Positions 51,633-62,835 of a stretch of 64,000 nucleotides of DNA are shown piece after piece; positions within the stretch are counted from its first letter, which is position 1, and every line of letters starts with the position of its first letter. The stretch is from Phytophthora colocasiae. Taxonomy: Eukaryota > Oomycota > Peronosporomycetes > Peronosporales > Peronosporaceae. The position numbers were made by a program, and so were the translations under genes. Location of the stretch: contig JAGKQI010000064.1 in the NCBI GenBank assembly GCA_018806915.1, positions 186,001-250,000 of the forward strand, in the 5' to 3' direction. The notes beneath the pieces were generated by a model. It saw only the letters and a program-made list of their open reading frames with translations, made no database searches and had not been told where the DNA came from.

Positions 51633-51657
51633 TGTTGTTAAATACACCATGTTAAGG
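51625..51657. repeat. perfect 10-bp hairpin related to the palindromic intron motif
   Basis: ccttaacatg (51625-51634) and catgttaagg (51648-51657) are exact reverse complements around a 13-nt loop. The middle (AACATGTTG...CACCATGTT) resembles the palindrome found in the piggyBac-like introns to the right. Confidence 0.6.
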
Positions 51658-51826
51658 ATGTGTTACACTTCACTTTTGTATTGGCGTCGTTAAGTACTGT
51701 ACGAGCCTGGTCCATGAACTGCGGGAAGATTGCATGATCCGCCAAGGATGCTTGCTCAGTGAGCGCACTGCTATGTACCAGCCATGTAGTTAGAAACGCC
51801 GTAGCGAGGCCGAGTACCTGCTTCAT
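51638..51826 (-). pseudogene. truncated secreted-protein gene
   Basis: The ATG at 51826 opens a clear signal peptide, MKQVLGLATAFLTTWLVHSS, followed by LTEQASLADHAIFPQFMDQA. The reading frame enters the hairpin/repeat sequence at about 51670 and stops at 51638, giving 62 residues. A GTGAAG at the boundary could be a splice donor, so the visible part may be a first exon whose partner has been lost to the repeats on its left. The family is not recognised. Described only as seen. Confidence 0.5.
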
Positions 51827-51956
51827 GGTGTATATACGACGAGTGATAATGGCTTTTGTATTTGAGCGTGAACACAAAGAAAACAAGCGCGTCCATCTTT
51901 GCATTCAACTCTCTTCTCTCGCACTAAAATTCCCTCCTACGCCCCAACAAACAGAG

Positions 51957-54900
51957 CTACTCGCAACTTTCGTCCTCCTCTGGCTCATTCTCTCCCAGCG
52001 CTTCGTTCCTTTCGTTGACTTCTTCGTCTAGCTGCTCGTCGTCGTCGGGCTGCACGTCTTCATTGTCCTCAGTCTTCCTCCGCATCCGCAGCAGCACGGC
52101 GACGGCGCTTCTTGCCGAGCCCACGCATCTGGATATCCCGGCCAATGTGCGGACGTGGGCGCTCCCTTCACCGTTGCGCCACTTCAGGTGCCAGATCTGA
52201 TGGCAGGTCATGGTGTTGTTCGGGTAGTGTCCAGAGCGGACGCGATCGCACAAGTACACGCTGCAGGCACAATCGGTATATTAGAGATCACGACATTGGC
52301 TCACCCTTTAGACAAACTCACCGCTTGTTTCCGTCGCTGCAGGCTTTGCAATAAAATCTGGTGACACTTCGCTGCCCAACCTTGGTCTGCGAATAGAGCA
52401 AACCTTGCACTGGTGCTGCGGTCTCTTGCGAAAGCCCTCTCGAACCTGAACCCATTCAGGAAACTCAGACAGCTTGTGGACAGCAGAAATGGTCTCACGT
52501 TGACGAGTAGGAGTTGGTGGTCCCGGGGATTCCTTGCTGCGTTCGCGCTTCACGGTAGACGATATAGTTTACCAAAGCCATATCCACCAAACCCAGGAAA
52601 GCGACTTGTAGTACTTTCAGAATCGCACCAAAATCTGGAGCGAGTAGCGCTGTAGTCGTAGTTGATCATGATTGTCTACACCGCCCATCCAGCGATGGTA
52701 ATCACGCATCGCCGACGGACACGATATGTTGATCTTGCGGCCTCCCGCGATACGGCGTGCTAATATAAAGAATCAAGAGGTTAGATATTCTAACAAGTAC
52801 GATAAGAATATGAGTCTTACCACACGTCTCCATTGTTGTGCTGCCACCCGTCGAAATCAAATACACGGAAAGGCGGTCCCACCAACGCAGAACTTGTTGT
52901 TTTGTACAGCACTTGGCGACGGCAACAGTTGTATCCCCCCGTGGTGTGCCTGCCGGTCGCGAAGTAGCTTTTCGTATAGAGAGCTGGTGGAAAGCCCTTT
53001 TTGTTTGTTTGGATGGTGCACATTTTGAGCCAGCAGCTGGAGAGCTAGCTGCACGGAAGTGTAAAAGCGATCTGTGATAACGGCGTGGAAGACACCTTCA
53101 CGCTGCCGAGGAAGTACCTGAAGTAAGTTTCGCATCACGGGTGGCCCCGAGTTTGGATCGGCAGAAAATTGAGTCGGTGACGTTCCTCTGAGCTCGTCGG
53201 AATGCTGGTCTGTCCCGCAAAAGATCTCGATTCTATCCACCGTGCACATACAACATCAATACAAATAAACACCGGTTAATATGCAACATGTCGACTTCAC
53301 AAAAAATGTGGGCTCCTTGTGGAGCCCATAGCAATCACGCACCGGACGCAGTATGACGTTTCGGCACAACAGGTCACAAAGACCTTTGTGCCCCACTTGT
53401 GGGGCTTGTCTTTCATAAACTGCCGAGTAGAGTTGTACCAGTTTTTCGACGTTACCCTTTGCAAACGTCTCCTGCAACGTGTTCACTACGGATCGGATCT
53501 TCCACGCACGATCCGCCTCCGCTCGTAGGTCAGCGTTGTTTGTGAAGTGCAAGTTCTGCATAATTCTGTTGAATCTAGTCTTGGGCACGAACTGACCAAA
53601 TGTTCCTTTCGGTACAGCACCAACCGAAGTCGTTCCCCAATGCTGAAATTTTCTTCGCTTGTGAGGGCATAACATTCCGGCCACAAGCAGCCCGATGCAA
53701 TGCAAAATGTCTTCAGGCTGAATCTTCTTGTGGTTCTTCGTCTCACGTAGCAAAATCTCCTCTCGCACGCTCTTGTTGTGCACCGTACATGCGATCAACT
53801 CGGCCGTTCAGATTTTGGTGGTATAGCGGTTGCTTTCTGTAGCGATACGACGCCATAGTCGGCGAGACATAAAAAAAAAGAAAAACAGTTGCAGTGACGA
53901 ATTAGCCATCTCGAGCACTTCAGCAGTCGGCCCATAACTGCCCGCGAACAGATCTGGATAGACCTCCGAGTAATTTGGTTGTGTCGAGGCATCTGCATGC
54001 GTTATACAACATGTTGCGATATTACACGTAGTATATACGACACCAATAAGTACGCAGTAGAATCTTACCGAAATTCCATCCATCATGGCGAAGGTTTTGC
54101 AGCGCTTCGTCATCCAAAGCAAGCACCTTCATCTCATCCTTTGTCAACACAAGTTCTCTCATGGTGTCCCAGTTTTCGTGTCAGCTTCGCCTGTGCGGAT
54201 GCAAGTCGCTGCTTGCCCAACTCTCGTCTGGCTTTCTTTTTCTCGCGACGCATCAGAGCCTGCCCGTCGCAATCATCATCGCTGACCTCGTCGAGGGGAC
54301 CACTGCTACCTTCTCCTAGTTCTGACTGCGGTGGCACCTGGGCAGGATCTTCGTCTTCTTCGCTGGTGCTATCCACCGTCCCTGCTTCCTCCGTGTACCA
54401 CTCGTCTGTGTTGATCTCGCCTTCGACGTCAGAATTCAACGCAGTGTCGTCACTTGGCCGAGCAGGTGGTGTGGGTGACTCTGCACTAGTTGGACGTGCT
54501 GCGTGAGGAGCTGGGGTCGATAGAGACGGCGGGTCAGCGGCATTTGGTGGAGCCGTGGGTTTTTCAGCATCCATGACAAGCGATCTGCGTTAGAGAATGT
54601 CAATACACGCCATGACTTGACTTCCAGACATGTGGTATAGTACCTTGCTGGCATGCGTACGCGATCTTCTGTTTGTGGAAGCGGCCTACAATGACATATT
54701 ATATCAGACCTCGTCAGTACAGACATGTTGTATATACTCTATCAAACGAAGCACTCACCGGTCACTCAGTGACACTGATTCTGCAGCCGACGAAGAGGCA
54801 GCGCTTGCACTGTCATCACCAGCATCACCGGTGTCTGGACCGACAACGTGACGGCTTGTTCTCTTCTTCTTCTTCCCTTTCTCGCCAACTTTAGCGTGGC

Positions 54901-55524
54901 CTTCCTCTTCCCCGCAGCGCTGGCCACCTTCTTATTGCTCGTGGTCACTCTTTGCTGCAACTGCGATACGACGTCGTCACGAGCTTGCTGGCCACGCTGT
55001 TCCTCGGCAGCCATCTCTTCACGCTGGGACTTCTTAGCAGCAGAACGAGCCGCTGTAGCGTCGGTGACACGCGTCATGGCCCTCGCCTCTTTTGCCTGCT
55101 TCTCATGTCGTCGTAACTCGGCTTCTTGGCTCTTCGTCACCTTTTTTTTACCTGGGACACTCGACTTCTTGGCGGCAGCGTCGTGTTTCGCCATGGCGGC
55201 TCGGTAAGACGCCTCCTTGCCTACTGGTGGGCGACGCGCCGAGAGGGTTGGAGCGGAAGAGGGTGCCAACTGTGGCTCGCTCACCGCATCTTCGTCTGCG
55301 CTGGGAGTGCCAGCCCCTAAGTCAGCAATCAGTTCACCGGGTCGACAACGAAGTACGAAGTCTTTTTCAACAATAAGTGATGCGTACTTGTCGGCCTCAA
55401 AACTATTTCTACTTAATTTCCGAATTTTACTGATGTACAAGACAGGCATTTCATCAGAAATGTTCGATATTGTGTATGATAGCATGCTATCAACTAAAGG
55501 AATTGCGGGTGCAGCGGCAAACAT
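51957..55524 (-). pseudogene. piggyBac-like transposase gene, copy A (decayed)
   Basis: Minus-strand exons read, from 55524 down: an N-terminal basic region (KSSVPGKKKVTKSQEAEL), an acidic region (54574-54134), LFAGSYGPTAEVLEMA, the transposase core (EDILHCIGLLVAGMLCPHKR, NRIMQNLHFTNNADLRAEAD), VITDRFYTSVQLALQLL (second catalytic Asp), and a C-terminal Cys-rich part ending with MTCHQIWHLKW. Introns at 53993-54068 and 54686-54758 are GT-AG. The segment that should hold the first catalytic Asp (near 53430) is deleted and frameshifted, so it cannot encode an active transposase. Copy B matches exon by exon. Confidence 0.8.
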
Positions 55525-56073
55525 CGAGCGTAGGTGTCAAAAGCGACACAATAAAATTTTGTCGCTAGCAGGAGTGACAGTCAACGCGCTCAAGAAAAGT
55601 TTCGCACCACCACGTCCTCCCAATGAAAAGCAGTACATTAAGAGCATTCGTGTTTGGACTCGGAAGTGTTAAACGATCTGTGGTTAACTCACACTGACAT
55701 ATTATCCTGTCTGGGTAATACTCACATGACGGATATGAGAGCGAACGTGTTTTCCGGATGGATCACTCACCGAAATTCTGTAGCAAGCTCAAAATATTTG
55801 GTATTGACGAATTAATGCAACAAGCACCACAGTTGACGAGACGACAGCAAATTGTACATACAGGTGACAATCCGATTAACCCCCCCGTACTCACACGTTG
55901 TATATAACTACATGTTATGAAAAAGGTCACCACGTCGTTTTATACGTGAAGTGCACAGGTGTAGGTAAAAATATTAAAAAAAATCAAACACAAATTACCT
56001 ACGGGAACAACTGAAAAAGGATGGCTGCAAATTCCTCCTCATTCTAAAACACGCCAGGAAAGCCAAAAGCAAG

Positions 56074-59000
56074 ATGCCTCCACCGCGACGACAGACTCGC
56101 CAAGAACACGAGGCCTTCATGGCGCGACTGGAGGGAAGAGACTCGGTAGAGCGCTGGTTACTGCGAGAGCGTAAGGCGTTTCTGGATGGGGAGCGTGACG
56201 AAGACGCTGACTTTGGGGACGATGCTGCACCTTCAGCCAGCAAAGATCGGCAGTGAAGAAGAAAAAGACTCGGCAGAAGCCGCCTCTGGCAGTTAAGGCA
56301 CGAAAGAAGCCGGTGGTGAGAAAGCAGAAGAAGGTGACGAAGAAAGAGGAGGCAGACATCGCCCGCAGGGATAAGGCTGCCAAGGAAGCAAGAGCCGTGC
56401 AACATGTGGAAGCCACGACTGCACTTCGGGCCGCTGCAAGGAAAAGAGCGTAATCGCATCTTGCAGGAAGAGAAAGATGGCGTAGATGCACGCATTCGCG
56501 CGCTAACGGAACTGAAAAGGAAAAGAGCAGGAGGCAGGTCGGCTACAGGGAAAAAAGGAAGACGAGCACAACTACCCCAGGTGAGAATGGCGAACCCATC
56601 AGTAACGAGAGTGAAAGGTACGGCTTTTCTTATGCTGTATATACCACATGTGCAAATCTGATTATGTGGTATGGTATATGATGTGACTGAAGTCAGTGTC
56701 CTTATATTGGCGAACCTCCTGCATCTCCCCGATCAGAACCTTCAGCATCGCCCACATGAATGCTATGGATGTCGTATATACAACATGTGTGAAAGTATTT
56801 AGGTCGTATATTAACTCCTGTTATATTATTAGGCGTCCTCTCGTAGAACGTGCGCTGGAATCACCGGTACCTGAAGTACCTAGAGCGATGAGTGCACGTG
56901 ACGACGATGCTCTCAATTCTGACATGGGGACTCGGAAGAATGGTACTCAGTGTCGGAGCCAGCAGAGGAAGGAATCGATCGTGTTGGGTCTTGTGACGCG
57001 GATGTGGACTCTGCCTGCGATACGGGCGACGCCGCGTACGAAGCTGTCAACAGCAGCGATGATGGCATCGACGGTATGGTGTTCTCGCTCGTGAGAAGTC
57101 CAGAGCCAAGAGGCAGTTAGAGCGTGAGCGCCTCGAAGCAGCAAAAAGCGAAGTTGAAGCGCGACTGGAGTTTGACGACAGCAAATTGGGACAAACTGAC
57201 CAAGAACGAAATCGAAGTTCTTGCTCAGGACGCAGACGCGCTGAAAAAGATGAGGGAGGATGGCTGGAACTTTGGTATGTGTCGCTCAGTTTGTCCATGT
57301 TGTATATCTAACATGTTCGAAAATGTCTTATGGTGTATATTTGTTTAGATGCTTCATCAATTCCGATGCAGAATGAATCGTATCCCGGGCTGTTTCAAGG
57401 GGAGTACGGGCCAACCGAAGCAGTAATCGAGAAGGCCGAGCCTATCCAGCCCTTTTCCTTCATGCCACCTAGACTATGGCTTCGAATTGCTTCAAGTATT
57501 GCCACCAGCACCTGAATGGACGCATCGACCAGATGTATTCGAAGAAGAAAGCGCAGGATCTTGATGCAACCATAGAAGATGTGATTCTGCAAGAAACGAA
57601 ACGGCACAAGAAAATCAAAACTGAGGAAATTTTGCACTGTATTGGACTATTAGTGGCGCGAATGTTATGTCCTCACAAGTGCCGCTTCTCAGATCACTGG
57701 GCCAATTCTGCTGAAGGCGCTGTACCTAAGGGCACGTTCGGTCGCTTCATGTATAAGGCAAGGCTCAGTCGAGTGATGCAGAATCTTCACTTTACAGACA
57801 GCACGGACGCCCGAGCGGAAACAGACCGCGCTTGGAAGGTGCGCTCGGTTGTCGACACGCTTCAGACGACCTTTGGCTACAATGTTCCGCCTGTACTGGC
57901 CTTCGACGAAGCCATGAATCCATCAAGAAGTCGCCATAACGTGACACGTCAGTTCATGAAGGATAAACCCCACAAGTGGGGGACCAAGCTATTCATGACG
58001 TGCTGCGCAGACACAGCTTATTGTCTACGGTGAGTGAAACCGTTCTCCAGGCGGAGGACAATGTTTTTTTGGGAAAGTTCAACATGTTATATAATAACCC
58101 CTGTTTTGTTTTGATTTTGGTGTTTTTATTACGATGTAGACTCGAGGTATTCTGTAGAACTGAGCAGCATTCGGATGAACTTGGTGGGGAATTGCCAACA
58201 CTGTTTTCAGCCGACCCAAATTCCGGTCCTACCGCGGTGATTCGAAACCTACAGCACGTCCTTCCGCCTCCACAAGAAGGGGTTTACCATGTCGTGGTCA
58301 CCGACAGGTTTTACACATCAGTTCAACTGGCAATGCAGTTACTAGCGCGGAACGTGTATTCGGCCGGTACTATTCAAACGAACAAAAAGAGCTTCCCACC
58401 CGCACTGGTAGTCAAGGCTTCTACCCAGCAGATGTATCTCGCGGCACAGCCACAATTGCAGCCGCGAAATGCTGTCCAAAAATGCAAACAATGTTGTGGT
58501 GGGACAGCGACTGGTAGCAGCACCAAGATGGAGACGTGCGGTACGTTTGAATTGCAATGTATCTCTTACCCTGTTATTTATATATATATATAGGCCGCCA
58601 CCTACAAGGAAGAGAGCGTAGTGACATTCCCTGCCCATTAGCGATGCGTGACTACCATCGCTGGATGGGCGGGGTTGACATCCATGATCAACTGCGGCTG
58701 CAGAGGTATTCCCTCCAGCTTTCAGTGAGTTTCAAGAAGTATTACAAGGCTATCTTCTTGGGCCTCATCGATATAGCAATTGTGAATTCTTTCATAGTTT
58801 ACCGTGAATGTATGAAGAAGAAGAATGACGCACCTGCAGATCACGCTCGATTTCTCCAAGAATTACAAGTCCAACTCCTTCAAGTCAATGCAACCGATTT
58901 TACTGAAGCGGTATGTTCTTCATGTTTGAAAATGAACATGTTGTATATACGGTATACACGTATATTTCTGTGATGTAGATCATTTTGCCTGGTTTTGCCG

Positions 59001-59543
59001 TTGAAAACGAAGGATCTGTGCCAGCTCGACACATGTTAGTCGAGTTTCCTGAGTGGGTGCAGGTCCGTGAAGGTGTTAGGAAGCGGCCACAGCACCAGTA
59101 CAAAGTTTGTTCGATTCGGAAGCAAAAGGTGGGCCAGCGAAGTGCCACGCGGTTCTTTTGCGATGCATGCAGCGACGGAAACAAGCGGTATGTATGTGTG
59201 GATGGCTCATATCGTATTGCGCTAATTTGCCATTCTATTTGTATCTAGTGTCTACCTGTGCGATCGCGTTCGAACGAATCACTACCCTGGAAATAATCTG
59301 ACTTGCCATCGAATCTGGCACGTGAAATTGAAGAACGGGGACGAGCGTCCTCGCCCCCGAGTAGGCCGTGACATTCAAATGCGGGGGCTAGGTAAGAAGC
59401 ACCGCCGCGGCAACACACAAGGTGACGCTGGAGAATACAGTGCTGAGGAGGAGGGGGAGGAGCTAGATGCCGACGAGGAGATCGATCAGGATAAGACATC
59501 TGAGAACAGCTACGGCAGTGGTGGCGTCGAGAATGATGCTTGA
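56074..59543 (+). pseudogene. piggyBac-like transposase gene, copy B (three catalytic Asp kept, N-terminus frameshifted)
   Basis: Head to head with copy A. The N-terminal part (MPPPRRQTRQEHEAFMARLE) hits a stop at 56254 and shifts frame again near 56450. The core is better preserved: EEILHCIGLLVARMLCPHKC, LSRVMQNLHFTDSTDARAET, VLAFDEAMNPSRSRHNVT (first Asp), VVTDRFYTSVQLAMQLLARN (second Asp), and RWMGGVDIHDQLRLQRYSLQ (third Asp). A C-terminal zinc-type cluster (CSIRKQKVG, RFFCDACSDG) and an acidic tail ending near 59543 follow. Introns include 56618-56696, one ending at 56832, 57275-57348, 58030-58139 and 58911-58978. No TTAA-flanked terminal repeats were found. Confidence 0.8.
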
Positions 59544-59759
59544 GGTGGCTGAGCTTATCCCTGAAGGAGAGGTATAGTTGGTACGATAGTGCGCTTCACC
59601 GTATTGCACCGGAGCAATCAATAACGAGCTCATACATAGTCTGGCCAATACGTTTGCACTTTACTCAATTCCTAATAAAAAGGTCAATCTAGCGCGTTGT
59701 ATATACTTCCTGTTGAAAATATGAGTTCTGACGGTGTTGTCTTTGACTACATGCTACTA

Positions 59760-61250
59760 CATAGTACAGCCGTACGAAACGAGCCAGCTTCCCGCATCTC
59801 AGAAAAGGCATCGTACTTATGGTAATCAATACAAATTGAAAGTGTTGCATGGTTTAACATGTAGTATATACAACGTGTGTGGGTGTGGACAGGGTCCCAA
59901 AGTTGATGTGAGTGCGGTGGGATAAACGATGACGAGGTGAAGCCAGATGAAGACGCGTTGAGATTTGTTTTTGCTATGATCCGCACATCGCCACTTATTG
60001 TATAAAACTCTGCTGCAGATGCTTGCGGTAGAATAGAACACAGTCGGACAAACACTTGCTTCGTCGATGGGAGAGCCGTGAAAAAACTCAAAATCGCGAT
60101 TGGAAAATCAATGTAGCCATCCCGGACTAACAACGCCAAAGATCCCACCAAGAATGTGCAGTCTCTAGAAGCTGCCGCTGGCCTCGTTTTGCCCTAAGTT
60201 CATCTGTATAAGTCGCCCGCTCCATCTGCAGATCTCCTGTATTTAGCATTGTACAGAATCGTAAATTCACACGTTAGAATATCCACCTGCTACAGAATAG
60301 GGAGAGGTTGAAAAAAACTGAGACTTACCACTGTGGTGTTGATTGTACACTTCCCAACCAGTAGCAGCCATTGCGCGCATTACCGTATCATCTTCAGCAA
60401 ATTCGCTGCTTCATCATCAAATTCGTCATCCGATTCCACTTCGCTTTCATAGGAATCCGAGATATCAGCAGGGGCGTCGGCAGGATCGCTGGTAGACTCG
60501 ACTTCTTCTTCAGTAGCTATCGGATGTTCACTGATGTTTACATCGTCCGCAGCTACAGGTCCAAACAACCTCAGCTCTCATAGCGTCAATGAAGCGGGGA
60601 GAATCGAAAGCGTCAAGAGCAATCTCCACATTTGCAAGCACTGCAGTATCTTGCGCTGCATTTGCCGCTGCACCATCCTCCATTCCATCAACATGTGCTG
60701 TATCCGCCGGCACGATTGTGTTGGACACCTCCCGTTTGTTTATCTTCCGGCACAGTAATGTTAGCACCTCCAGCTTGTTCCGTATCTGCCGGCACAGTCG
60801 TGTTGACACCTCCAGCTTGTTCTGTATCCGCCACTGCCGTGCCCTCCACAGCGCCACCTGACATGGATGGATCGGGCATGTGCAGCTGCGTATGCAGCCT
60901 GCTTTCCCATCGGCGGTCGTCCGAGTTTGACTGGGCTTCGAGAAGGAGGCATGAGTAGAGATATCAGTCCCTCTCGCTCAGCAAATGCCCATAGCGCTTG
61001 TGAACCTGGTACATTCATCGTTAGCAAACCCCAAATCAATTGTACAGCTGACGACACGCACCAACGAAGTTCTCCACTCCAGCTCTGTCTTTTCGAAGCC
61101 GGCCCTTCACTCCTGGCTACGTAGGTGTGCTGCGTGTCCAGACCTAAAAGCGGTCTTGCTTTCCACCCGGCCTTGACCAGCGCGCGCCACAGACGCTTGA
61201 ACTCCTTTGGATCAATCCACTCTGTAATTGCTGGGCGAAGTCACCAAATG
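59760..61250 (-). pseudogene. piggyBac-like gene, copy C (degenerate N-terminal part)
   Basis: On the minus strand from 61250: KEFKRLWRALVKAGWKARPL, TYVARSEGP and LGRPPMGKQAAYAAAHARS, the last resembling copy A (RRPPVGKEASYRAAM). Three 42-bp tandem units encode ADTEQAGGVNTTVP-like repeats. An acidic stretch (YESEVESDDEFDDEAANLLK) and fragments of the pre-core region follow. Stops are frequent and the transposase core is missing. One full-length copy of the intron palindrome lies at 59857. Confidence 0.5.
60690..60840. repeat. 42-bp tandem repeat, about three units
   Basis: Units share cacctccagcttgtt and ccggcaca; on the minus strand each encodes about 14 residues (ADTEQAGGVNTTVP). It lies within copy C. 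Confidence 0.65.
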
Positions 61251-62227
61251 AGAGGCAGTAGCTTGTGGTGGAGGGCGCATGATGATGGGATGCAAATAGA
61301 ATTCTGAAATCTCCAGTCATTTTAAACTGTCTTTTTCTATGATAGAGGATTAATGCCCGTCTATCTCCCTCTCTCCGATCCAGAAGAGTAAACTGCCCCA
61401 CCCCCACAAATACAAACTTATATATGCAGAGAATATCTGTCGCAGTTCGTGTGCGTAAGCTTGCAACTTACTTTCAACTGCCATATTACGTATTCTGTAG
61501 AATACAGAATCTCGGGCTTTATTATTTTTATTCATATTCTGATAAAAAAGCTTCCATATTTTTATCAAAGTTATACTGAACCTCGTTAAATCAAATTACC
61601 AAAAACACTGTTGCAACCCGAATAGTGGCCTGCTCTCGGAAACGCCGACGCGCCTAGCTGGAGTTCGTGTTCCTGCTCGTGTTCTCTTCGCTGGTCGGAA
61701 TCTGGTTGCATGTCTCTCTTGTATTCTGGAAGTTTGCGCACACTGAATCTCGCCATTTTTGAAATCCTGGTCCTAAGCCAGCATTGTACTACACAATATG
61801 ACTGATTAAAGCGCTGAGCCTTGTAATCCTTGTAATATGATTTGTTTTTTGGCATACAAATTTGAAGATACGTACTTAATTGAAAAAAACCTTCAACTTT
61901 TTATTTTTGGTAAAAACTTTTAAAAGTTTTCGATGTGTCGCTTTGTACATGTAGTGTAAAACGTCCTTCGACGTACATTTATGCGTCGTCTCTGTTGTTC
62001 TCTGCAGTAGAGGTAAATGCTAGTCGGAAGTTTTCTTGCTTCTAGAATGATATAAAAGTCGTTTGTTCTTCTCTCACCACCTCACGACGCAATGCTGACT
62101 TGCCAGTACAAGTCTTGCTTACCGATTGCGGTAATGGATCGCACAATCACCTCATAAATTACTTTGTATGGATAAACGGCTGAAAGTCTCGTAAACGTGT
62201 TGTAGACTACGCTGACAAGATTCGCTG
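61251..62227. other. AT-rich intergenic region upstream of the RXLR gene
   Basis: About 1 kb without a supported gene. A minus-strand frame at 61586-61855 has no recognisable product. TATA-like gatataaaag occurs near 62050, about 215 bp upstream of the RXLR start. Confidence 0.4.
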
Positions 62228-62242
62228 GTCATTTTTCAGTTT
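62228..62242 (+). promoter_or_regulatory. oomycete-type initiator upstream of the RXLR gene
   Basis: GGTCATTTTTCAGTTT fits the oomycete core-promoter initiator pattern (TCAYTYY followed by a pyrimidine-rich flank). It lies about 24-37 bp upstream of the ATG, the usual distance. Confidence 0.5.
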
Positions 62243-62264
62243 GCTCAAAGACCAGCAAGCGACA

Positions 62265-62768
62265 ATGCGTCTCCTGTTTGTCGTTACCCTGGTCTTCGCC
62301 GCGTTTTTCGCTACATCTAACGTCTCCGCACTGAATCAAAACACTCCATCCAAGCGACTCCTGCGCTCTACAGTTAGCTTCAACGAAGAAGAAGACAGAG
62401 GAAGATTGGATTCACTCTCGAAAGAGATCTTGAAACTTCAGAAGCAATTGGCTGTCAAAGCCATGGACAACCCGAAGCTAGCAAGAGCGACTAGAACTTC
62501 CTTATTTAAAAGGTTCAACTCCGTGGACCCGAAGAACTTCGATTCGGTGGATGACCTCTTCCGCAGCAAGGCTTTCTTTGACTTGGATTTATACGTCCTC
62601 CGCTTGAACCTACTAGACAAATCCAGGGAAAAGAGTGTGGTCGAGGTTTTCAGAAACGGACTAGGGGATAAGAAAGCAATGGAGCTTTTCATTAAAGCAA
62701 GTGGGAGCGGTGATGAGGAGGTGAGGAAGTTAGGCAAGTTATTCGCACACACACACACAGCTTCGTAA
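62265..62768 (+). CDS. RXLR-type secreted effector candidate
   Basis: Encodes 167 residues from the ATG at 62265, just after an initiator-like element. A signal peptide covers residues 1-22 (MRLLFVVTLVFAAFFATSNV, then SA). It is followed by the host-translocation-type motif RLLR at residues 31-34 and an acidic EEEDR at 41-45 in the place of the dEER motif. The spacing is typical of Phytophthora RXLR effectors. The C-terminal domain (about 120 residues) is Lys/Leu/Asp-rich and probably helical, with no Trp, so it does not show a clear WY motif. No internal disruption is seen. The target is unknown. It lies in a repeat-rich neighbourhood next to decayed genes. Single exon. Confidence 0.8.
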   Translation: MRLLFVVTLVFAAFFATSNVSALNQNTPSKRLLRSTVSFNEEEDRGRLDSLSKEILKLQKQLAVKAMDNPKLARATRTSLFKRFNSVDPKNFDSVDDLFRSKAFFDLDLYVLRLNLLDKSREKSVVEVFRNGLGDKKAMELFIKASGSGDEEVRKLGKLFAHTHTAS

Positions 62769-62835
62769 TCTGCAGGGAAAATAATTAAAAAGGTGGAGCC
62801 TACTTGAGGACGACTACTCCAAGCTACTCGTTAAC

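Noticed and set aside
61586..61855. 89-residue minus-strand ORF near the RXLR gene
   Set aside because: No motif; composition is like the AT-rich intergenic sequence around it.
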